Shown here: in pieces, positions 1 to 3,573 of the stretch
Layout of the letters: the number at the start of each line of letters is the position of its first letter
Position numbering within the stretch: position 1 is the stretch's first letter
Source: PVC group bacterium
Lineage (GTDB): Bacteria > Verrucomicrobiota > Kiritimatiellia > CAIKKV01 > PXCX01
Length of the DNA stretch: 6,263 bases
NCBI GenBank assembly: GCA_003567575.1
Contig: PWZG01000410.1
Coordinates: 1-6,263, forward strand
Reading direction: 5' to 3'
Made by a program: the position numbers and the translations under genes
Notes under the pieces: model-generated
Told to the model about the DNA's origin: nothing
The model's database searches: none
The model's input: only the letters and a program-made list of their open reading frames with translations

Positions 1-143
1 AAGCCCTCTGCCGTGACATACTCGCCGCCGGCAAACCTCTCTATACCTTCGACCATCCCTCGAACGCCGAACTCATACGTGCCGGCGCGAAGAGCATCGA
101 TATGCTGAATCTTGCTGCGTGGCCGGAAAGGAACGATGTATGA
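1..143 (+). CDS. C-terminal fragment of a DprA/SMF-like protein (5' end outside window)
   Basis: The reading frame is open from base 3 to the TGA at 141-143, giving 46 residues. It contains LAAGKPLYTFDHPSN followed by AELIRAGAKSI. This resembles the end of the Rossmann-like DprA/SMF fold, where a strand (G-R/K-P-V-Y/F) is followed by a loop and then a helix with N/A-x-LI-x-x-GA. Proteins of this family bind single-stranded DNA and load RecA during natural transformation; many accessory-type relatives have no proven role. Only the tail is visible, so the nucleotide-binding part cannot be checked. The last dozen residues (MLNLAAWPERNDV) do not match anything I recognise. A dispersed repeat begins about 40 bp after the stop. 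Family assignment is inference from a short match; that the frame is coding is more certain than the name. Confidence 0.5.
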   Translation, partial: ALCRDILAAGKPLYTFDHPSNAELIRAGAKSIDMLNLAAWPERNDV

Positions 144-185
144 CGCGAGACAGGGAAGCGCAATTCCGAGCCTGGGCAAGGGGAC

Positions 186-212
186 GTAGTGACGGACAAA
201 ATATCGCAAGCC
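186..212 (+). repeat. dispersed 27-bp repeat, copy 1
   Basis: This copy matches 3013-3039 at 23 of 27 positions without gaps. Both begin GTAGTGAC, share AATATCGCA in the second half and end GCC. The four differences are scattered. The copies lie in two different intergenic regions about 2.8 kb apart and in the same orientation. Their function is unknown; a short interspersed element of the genome is the simplest reading. Confidence 0.6.
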
Positions 213-288
213 GCACACACGGAAGAAAAGAGAGGCCCCGTTTCTTTATATGGGTAGAGGGACAGATATTTGATCTGAACACATCAAC

Positions 289-295
289 AAAGGAG
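289..295 (+). promoter_or_regulatory. ribosome binding site of the RAYT remnant
   Basis: AAAGGAG lies 8 nt upstream of the ATG at 304. It is a strong Shine-Dalgarno sequence and fixes the start of the truncated transposase frame, showing that the original 5' end of that gene is intact. Confidence 0.7.
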
Positions 296-303
296 TATCC
301 GTC

Positions 304-429
304 ATGCGCAGCCACCGGATCAAAATCAACGGACATGCCTATTGCCATGTCATGACCCACCTGGTGGACGGGACGCTTCGGATGGGGCCACGCGAAAAAG
401 AACACTTCGGGAAATGGATTGCCTTATGA
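304..429 (+). pseudogene. REP-associated tyrosine transposase (RAYT, IS200-like) N-terminal remnant
   Basis: The frame encodes 41 residues. The block AYCHVMTHLVDGTLRMG followed by REKEHFGKWI matches the N-terminus of RAYT/Y1-transposase-like proteins, where Y-H-V-x-x-R-V-V-D-x-x-F-x-F is followed by a KEHFRK-type helix. Those proteins are HUH-family single-strand DNA transposases that act on REP palindromes. Here the frame stops before the HUH motif (NHFHLL in the family) and the catalytic tyrosine, so no activity is possible. The start and its AAAGGAG site are intact. The similarity ends abruptly near base 420, where the end of an unrelated gene begins in another frame, so a deletion or insertion has removed the rest. 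A possible substrate-type element (inverted REP pair) lies about 1.8 kb downstream. Confidence 0.72.
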
Positions 430-658
430 ATGGCCGTTCTTTCTGGGGTACAACCGGCTGGTTCCAAAGCCGGAAGCCACGGTGTTCCTGGCGTTCGAGG
501 GCGGTCCGTTGCGCAGTGTGTGGTCGTACGGCAAGGGGCGATCCGCCGCTTTCAGCATCGACGGCGCGTCGCACTGGGGACCCGTGGTCTGGATCGAGTG
601 GCCGGGCTACCGCCCGTTCTGGAGAAATCTGGTGTCCTGGGTCGGTGATGTCCGATGA
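410..658 (+). pseudogene. C-terminal remnant of a putative glutamine amidotransferase (GATase1-like)
   Basis: In the frame ending at TGA 656-658 the translation reads GLPYEWPFFLGYNR, then KPEATVFLAFEGGPLRSVW, SYGKGRSAAFSIDGASHWGP and a Trp-rich tail with WPGYRPFW. This pattern (G-L-P, YN, then EYGKGR and a D-x-x-x-HW near the end) is typical of the C-terminal end of the putative glutamine amidotransferase family (GATase1_like, PF07090; class-I glutaminase fold, often without a known substrate). The nucleophile-containing N-terminal two thirds are missing. The match can be read back to about base 413, directly against the end of the transposase remnant. A TTG at 419 could in principle start a 79-residue product overlapping the RAYT stop codon, but with no Shine-Dalgarno site I regard this as a broken gene. 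Confidence 0.65.
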
Positions 659-771
659 ATCTTTTGCAAGCATTGTTACAAAGCATTCCAGATTGAGAGT
701 CTAACCATGTCGCTGTCACCCCGTGAAATCATTGTCCAGAACATCGAACATTGAACCCTGAACCCTGAACC
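659..771. other. spacer between amidotransferase remnant and UROD-like gene
   Basis: This 113-bp spacer has no gene and no clear promoter or terminator that I can defend. It ends in the heptanucleotide array described separately. Confidence 0.5.
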
Positions 772-775
772 ATGA
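741..775 (+). repeat. heptanucleotide tandem array (five ACNNYGA-like units)
   Basis: Five consecutive 7-mers are read without a break: ACATCGA, ACATTGA, ACCCTGA, ACCCTGA and ACCATGA. Units three and four are identical, and the others keep the AC....GA frame. The last unit contains the ATG start codon (772-774) of the UROD-like gene, and unit four supplies an in-frame TGA at 766-768 directly upstream. Heptameric short tandem repeats are known in several bacterial groups, for example the STRR repeats of cyanobacteria; whether this family is related is not visible. Confidence 0.75.
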
Positions 776-2010
776 AATCGACATCCACTTCCAGCGCGCG
801 CGACCGTCGTGTGCTACGTGATCTGGCCCGTCAATACCTTGATATCTGTGCCGCGCCGGTGCAACGGGAACGCCGGGATCTGTGGCGGCGGCACAACAGC
901 CTGGTCGAGACCCGGCCGCTGATCTACGCGCGCGCCTTCGCCTGGCGTGAAATGCCTGAGGCCGCTTGCGTGTGCGAAGATCCGTTTCTGCGAGGCTACG
1001 AGAATTTCTTCCGCAACCGTCTGTTCTGGAACCGTCTCAATGATGATTCGATTTTCGAACCCTGGGTGACCGTGCCGGCGGTGATGGACTGCGACGGTTG
1101 GGGGGTGCCTATTCCCCGCCATCGGGATGGTACGCCCGGCGGATCGTTTAAAATCGATTACCCGATTAAAAATCTCGATACGGATATCGACCGGCTACGG
1201 GTTCCCTGGCATGCCGTGAACGAGGCCAAAACAGCCGAGCGGGCAAGCAGGTTGGAGGATCTGATCGGCGATTTGATCCCCATCAATATCGATCGCGGAC
1301 CGGCGTATCGCATGTGGTCGGCCGATCTCTCGACCGATCTGGGATACCTGCGAGGGATCGAGCATTTCATGCTGGACATGATCGACAACCCGGAGGGACT
1401 GCACCGGCTGCTGAAGTTCATGGCCGACGGCGTAAGCAAGGTTCAGGATGAAGCCGAGGCGGCGGGCGACTGGGGCCTGTGCGCCCACCAGAACCAGGCC
1501 ATGCCCTATGCCCGAGAACTGGACGATCCGGCGCCCAACGTCAACGGCGTGGCGCGCCGTCGGTTGTGGGGCTACATGGCCGCCCAGGAGTTAACCGGCG
1601 TCTCGCCAGCCATGCATGAGGAGTTCCTGTTGCGCTACCAAAAACCAATTTTGGAGAAATTCGGCTTGGTTGCCTACGGTTGTTGCGAAGATTTGACGCA
1701 AAAAATCGATTTGCTCCGCCAATTGCCGAACCTGCGACGCATCGGCGTCGCGCCCTGCGCCAACGTGGCTGCCTGTGCCGATCGGATCGAGCGTGATTAC
1801 GTGCTCAGCTACCGGCCCAGTCCGGCCGATATGGTCAGTTACAATTTCGATCCCGACCGCGTCCGCCGCATCCTGCGTTGCGACCTCGAAGCCTGTCGCG
1901 GCTGCCATGTGGATATCACCCTCAAGGATGTCGAGACCGTTCAACACGATCCGGAGCGCGTCAGACAATGGGTGGCGATCACCCGCAAGGTGATCGAGGC
2001 CGTGTTCTAG
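772..2010 (+). CDS. uroporphyrinogen decarboxylase (URO-D) superfamily protein
   Basis: This is a complete 412-residue frame. The N-terminus (RDLARQYLDICAAPV, then a stretch with LWRRHNSL and RPL) and the C-terminal half (YGCCEDLT at 302-309, LPNLRRIGVAPCANV around 318-332, DYVLSYRPSP, HVDITLKDVETV around 379-390) are those of a UROD-superfamily branch common in PVC and other environmental bacteria. The superfamily includes heme-pathway HemE and the methylcobamide:CoM methyltransferases MtaA/CmuC. This branch is longer than HemE (about 340-360 aa) and lacks an obvious HemE N-terminal signature, so a methyltransferase-type role is more likely than heme synthesis. That is inference. Cys304/Cys305 sit where zinc-ligand residues lie in the methyltransferases and are candidate metal ligands. 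The protein appears soluble. The start is forced: an in-frame TGA lies at 766-768, but no Shine-Dalgarno site precedes ATG 772. An internal GTG at 811 is the only near alternative. There is no clear cobalamin-binding partner in the window. Confidence 0.85.
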   Translation: MKSTSTSSARDRRVLRDLARQYLDICAAPVQRERRDLWRRHNSLVETRPLIYARAFAWREMPEAACVCEDPFLRGYENFFRNRLFWNRLNDDSIFEPWVTVPAVMDCDGWGVPIPRHRDGTPGGSFKIDYPIKNLDTDIDRLRVPWHAVNEAKTAERASRLEDLIGDLIPINIDRGPAYRMWSADLSTDLGYLRGIEHFMLDMIDNPEGLHRLLKFMADGVSKVQDEAEAAGDWGLCAHQNQAMPYARELDDPAPNVNGVARRRLWGYMAAQELTGVSPAMHEEFLLRYQKPILEKFGLVAYGCCEDLTQKIDLLRQLPNLRRIGVAPCANVAACADRIERDYVLSYRPSPADMVSYNFDPDRVRRILRCDLEACRGCHVDITLKDVETVQHDPERVRQWVAITRKVIEAVF

Positions 2011-2112
2011 AAGAGCACGGGATTGAGTCGTCGATAAAGAATGCGAATTCGTAACCGTTCAGGTGGTCGCTCCGATTGCCGGCGAGAGTAGCCGCCGTTC
2101 TGCCGCCGCGCC

Positions 2113-2136
2113 GCGCAGCCCGAAGGGCGAAGGCGC
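2113..2136. repeat. GC-rich stem-loop
   Basis: GCCC (2118-2121) pairs with GGGC (2125-2128) around a GAA loop. The flanking GCGC (2113-2116) and GCGC (2133-2136) can extend the stem past unpaired A and GAAG. It is not followed by a T run, so it is not an intrinsic terminator of the usual kind for the upstream gene. Confidence 0.45.
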
Positions 2137-2169
2137 AAGTGAATTCTCATTATGACCTCATGACGGCTC

Positions 2170-2252
2170 TCGGACGACACGGAGGTCGTCCCTCCATTAC
2201 CGAAATCGGCCGTTTCACGGTGTTTTGGAGGGTCGGGCTCCGTCCCGACCGA
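2170..2252. repeat. inverted pair of REP-like hairpins (REPIN-like element)
   Basis: Two 27-nt arms, 2170-2196 and 2226-2252, are inverted repeats of each other with 21 of 27 matches. Each arm is itself a hairpin. Arm 1 has stem GGACGAC/GTCGTCC around loop ACGGAG; arm 2 has stem GGTCGGG/CCCGACC around loop CTCCGT. All six mismatches between the arms fall into three stem pairs and are compensatory, so both stems stay perfect. The loops are reverse complements of each other, and the outer CTCCA/TGGAG tails pair as well. The 29-bp spacer contains a further imperfect palindrome (ACCGAAA...TTTCACGGT around CGGCCG). This is the architecture of REP doublets (BIME/REPIN) mobilised in trans by RAYT transposases; a broken RAYT lies at 304-429. 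Confidence 0.8.
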
Positions 2253-2262
2253 AATAGATGAC

Positions 2263-2291
2263 TTGCGCATTCGGACGGTAGCGGTTATATT
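2263..2291 (+). promoter_or_regulatory. putative sigma-70 promoter of the toxin-antitoxin operon
   Basis: TTGCGC (2263-2268) and TATATT (2286-2291) are separated by 17 bp. Transcription would start near 2298, leaving only about 9 nt before the toxin ATG at 2307. The AT-rich -10 region stands out from its GC-rich surroundings and is a natural place for autorepression by the XRE antitoxin, but I see no strong operator palindrome there. The start site is inferred. Confidence 0.5.
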
Positions 2292-2306
2292 ATACAGACG
2301 CAGGCA

Positions 2307-2573
2307 ATGAACTATGAGATCAAAGTCAACAAGAAGGTGGAACGTAGTCTGCGGAAGTTGCCTTCCGATATACAGAAGCTGTTTTTCCTTCTCGTGGCGG
2401 ACCTGCGGGTGGATGGTCCGGTCCAAAAGTCGTGGCGAAACTTCTCGCCCCTCGGACAGGATCGATACCATTGCCATTTGAACTACCGATATGTGGCATG
2501 CTGGACATGCCGGAAAAACGAAATAACGATAGAGGTATACTATGCTGGCTCTCGTGAAAAAGCCCCATATTGA
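2307..2573 (+). CDS. type II toxin, RelE/HigB-like (ParE-RelE superfamily)
   Basis: This is an 88-residue basic protein. The N-terminal helix pair (KKVERSLRKLPSDIQKLFFLL), the central GPVQKSWRNFSPLG, and the C-terminal strands YHCHLNYRYVACW and ITIEVYYAGSREKAPY are characteristic of a RelE/ParE-superfamily subgroup that ends in G-(S/T)-x-E-K-A-P-Y. Members are mostly ribosome-dependent mRNA endonucleases. That activity is inferred here, with H55/H57, R61 and the C-terminal Tyr residues as plausible catalytic candidates. Length is normal for the family. Toxin precedes antitoxin, as in higBA-type loci, and the two frames overlap by 32 nt. The start at 2307 is the only ATG in frame, and only a weak AGG lies close upstream, suggesting poor initiation or near-leaderless translation. 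No frameshift is seen. Confidence 0.85.
   Translation: MNYEIKVNKKVERSLRKLPSDIQKLFFLLVADLRVDGPVQKSWRNFSPLGQDRYHCHLNYRYVACWTCRKNEITIEVYYAGSREKAPY
2531..2535 (+). promoter_or_regulatory. ribosome binding site of the antitoxin
   Basis: AGAGG ends 6 nt before ATG 2542 and lies inside the toxin reading frame. It is clearly stronger than the site in front of the toxin, which favours antitoxin excess and supports the chosen start. Confidence 0.6.
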
Positions 2574-2922
2574 GCTTTCCATTCACGGCGAGCACGTTGA
2601 CGAACTCGTCGACTGGATCAGGAAGAAATACGAGGTGGCTGTACTTGCAGAGGATGCCGATGACGAATTCGTCTCCATCGAGAGTTCCGAGTACTGGAAG
2701 GAAATGGAGAAAAACCGTGTCGGCAATCTGCTTGCCGGCGCCCGTCTTAAGGCCGGTCTGACGCAAGCGCAACTTGCCGAGAAGATCGGTGTTCGGCAGA
2801 ACATGATCAGTGATTACGAGCTCGGCCGCCGAACGTATTCCGATGCCATGGCCAAGCGTCTCAGCAAGACGCTCAAGGTCAAAGAAGAACATCTGAAATA
2901 CGGAAGCGAACCAGAAAAGTGA
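2542..2922 (+). CDS. type II antitoxin with XRE-family helix-turn-helix
   Basis: The protein has 126 residues. Residues 1-58 (MLALVKKPHIELSIHGEHVD, then DWIRKKYEV and a run of acidic residues to KEMEKN) form the N-terminal domain typical of antitoxins paired with GTHEKAPY-type RelE toxins; it probably binds the toxin. Residues about 60-116 are a Cro/C1-type helix-turn-helix, with the recognition segment TQAQLAEKIGVRQNMISDYE (74-93) and GRR following. It should neutralise the toxin and repress the shared promoter near 2263-2291. Its start overlaps the last 32 nt of the toxin and is supported by AGAGG at 2531-2535. Both domains are intact and the length is usual for the group. The next gene starts 650 bp away, so the pair forms its own operon. 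Confidence 0.88.
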   Translation: MLALVKKPHIELSIHGEHVDELVDWIRKKYEVAVLAEDADDEFVSIESSEYWKEMEKNRVGNLLAGARLKAGLTQAQLAEKIGVRQNMISDYELGRRTYSDAMAKRLSKTLKVKEEHLKYGSEPEK

Positions 2923-2967
2923 CCATTACGTTTCAATTCGCCCGAGCGCGGTGCGAAAACGAAATCG

Positions 2968-2997
2968 TGAGTAATCGGAAAATCCCAGGGTTACTCA
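2968..2997. repeat. stem-loop after the toxin-antitoxin operon
   Basis: TGAGTAATC (2968-2976) pairs with GGTTACTCA (2989-2997), with one T-G wobble in nine positions, around a 12-nt loop. It lies 46 nt past the antitoxin stop and could stabilise the 3' end of the transcript. There is no T run after it, so a terminator call is not supported. Confidence 0.5.
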
Positions 2998-3012
2998 TCA
3001 GCCCTTGAGGCC

Positions 3013-3039
3013 GTAGTGACAGGCAGAATATCGCATGCC
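3013..3039 (+). repeat. dispersed 27-bp repeat, copy 2
   Basis: This copy matches 186-212 at 23 of 27 positions. It also starts GTAGTGAC and contains AATATCGCA before a final GCC. The flanks do not align convincingly beyond a few bases. It lies about 90 bp after the antitoxin gene. Confidence 0.6.
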
Positions 3040-3156
3040 AGCCGCGGCGGCCGATGTGTGTGATGGAATCAACCTCCACGGGGCATAGGATAGGCTGCAA
3101 TCAGACGGTTTTGGTGCGTTGCGCCGGCAGAGGTGGGATATTCGGCCCGGCGATGC

Positions 3157-3183
3157 CCGCAATCAATGCGGAAACAATCCGCA
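3157..3183. repeat. two mutually exclusive short hairpins
   Basis: TGCGG at 3167-3171 can pair backward with CCGCA at 3157-3161, or forward with CCGCA at 3179-3183 (extended to TGCGGA/TCCGCA, six pairs). The region is further enclosed by TTCGGC (3141-3146) and GCCGAA (3203-3208). The arrangement looks like a switchable structure, but no gene follows closely and chance or repeat decay can also explain it. Confidence 0.35.
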
Positions 3184-3260
3184 ACGAGCGAATGATTTTA
3201 GCGCCGAAACCGCTCCAGCGACAGGAACTCGGGTAAACAATTTGTCTGTCCCCGTTCTTC

Positions 3261-3290
3261 TTTTGATTCTTTTTGATTCTTTTTGATTCT
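3261..3290. repeat. three exact 10-bp tandem repeats (TTTTGATTCT)
   Basis: The decamer TTTTGATTCT occurs three times in a row without mismatch, flanked by similar TTCTTC and TCC pyrimidine sequence. On the minus strand it reads AGAATCAAAA three times. It is AT-rich in a GC-rich region and lies 7 bp past a minus-strand GGGACAGA motif (3239-3253). Confidence 0.85.
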
Positions 3291-3372
3291 TCCAGGCGGA
3301 AGAAGAAGGAAAGGAACGGCGATACCAGCAGACTCGCTCGGACATTTCATGTCGGGCCGCTTTCGCGCCGGT

Positions 3373-3401
3373 TTGACGCCGGACGGTCATTCTGGCATTA
3401 T
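3373..3401 (+). promoter_or_regulatory. putative promoter of the kinase-regulator operon
   Basis: TTGACG (3373-3378) and CATTAT (3396-3401) are separated by 17 bp, with an extended -10 TG one base ahead of the hexamer (3393-3394). Transcription would begin around 3408, giving a leader of about 165 nt before ATG 3574. The -35 is near consensus and the -10 matches 4 of 6. No other promoter in the region looks as good. Confidence 0.45.
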
Positions 3402-3477
3402 ATCCTGGTTATGTGACTTGGGTCGAACCGGTGTTCTGCGTGATGGGCAGGATAATGACGTCGTAAAACGGCGCTTC

Positions 3478-3493
3478 GCGTGAACGCTCACGC
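3478..3493. repeat. leader hairpin upstream of the kinase gene
   Basis: GCGTGA (3478-3483) and TCACGC (3488-3493) form a six-pair stem around the loop ACGC. It is inside the predicted leader of the kinase operon. I do not recognise a known riboswitch class around it. Confidence 0.35.
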
Positions 3494-3573
3494 TGGGACT
3501 GGCAGGCGAAACTGTATGGGTTTCTGAACGGAGTGATCCGTCGGGGCACGAAGATAATCGGGATTCTGCAATC

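Larger units (their letters stand above)
144..303. other. intergenic stretch upstream of the RAYT remnant
   Basis: This holds no convincing gene. A 78-codon plus-strand frame crosses it (119-355) but has no family resemblance and overlaps the end of the DprA-like frame. Visible elements are one copy of the dispersed 27-bp repeat at 186-212 and a GGGACAGATATTTG motif at 259-272. The ribosome binding site AAAGGAG at 289-295 belongs to the transposase remnant that follows. Confidence 0.6.
2011..2306. other. intergenic region with REP-like element and toxin-antitoxin promoter
   Basis: About 300 bp without a gene separate the UROD-like gene from the toxin. In order it holds an unassigned 5' part, a GC-rich stem-loop at 2113-2136, a short direct repeat (CTCATTATGAC then CTCATGAC, about 2147-2165), the inverted REP pair at 2170-2252, and a sigma-70-like promoter. 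A 61-codon plus-strand frame at 2076-2261 and a long minus-strand frame crossing the region are explained by the palindromic GC-rich sequence and show no family resemblance. Confidence 0.7.
2923..3573. other. 650-bp intergenic region without a convincing gene
   Basis: Several short frames cross this stretch on both strands (up to about 82 codons), but none resembles a family, has a good ribosome binding site or shows coding-like composition. What can be seen is a hairpin at 2968-2997, a second copy of the 27-bp dispersed repeat, a pair of competing hairpins at 3157-3183, and a GGGACAGA-type motif on the minus strand at 3239-3253. Further on are three exact 10-bp repeats at 3261-3290, then a promoter at 3373-3401 with a leader of about 165 nt for the kinase. 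The density of small repeats suggests accumulated remnants of mobile or REP-type DNA. Confidence 0.6.

Noticed and set aside
119..355. 78-codon plus-strand frame
   Set aside because: It overlaps the DprA-like tail and the RAYT start, includes the dispersed repeat, and has no recognisable domain.
2007..2582. 191-codon minus-strand frame over the intergenic region and toxin gene
   Set aside because: It is antisense to a well-supported toxin and passes through the palindromic REP element; the translation resembles no family.
2307..2922. Novel toxin-antitoxin type
   Set aside because: Both proteins match a known toxin-first RelE-like/XRE arrangement; the 32-nt overlap is ordinary for such pairs.
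2968..2997. Intrinsic terminator of the toxin-antitoxin operon
   Set aside because: The stem is plausible but AT-rich, and no T run follows; kept only as a hairpin.
3261..3290. CRISPR-like array
   Set aside because: The repeats are 10 bp and directly contiguous, without spacers, and no cas genes are present.
3163..3390. 75-codon minus-strand frame with a lysine-rich KESKRIK segment
   Set aside because: The lysine-rich part is only the translated decamer repeat; the rest shows no domain and no ribosome binding site.
3283..3483. 66-codon plus-strand frame before the kinase
   Set aside because: It starts in the tandem repeat with a poor initiation context, spans the predicted promoter, and has no family resemblance.
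3441..3573. Cyclic-di-GMP (GEMM) or other riboswitch in the kinase leader
   Set aside because: Sequences such as GGCGAAACTG superficially recall part of a GEMM core, but the conserved blocks and helices are not present in order.
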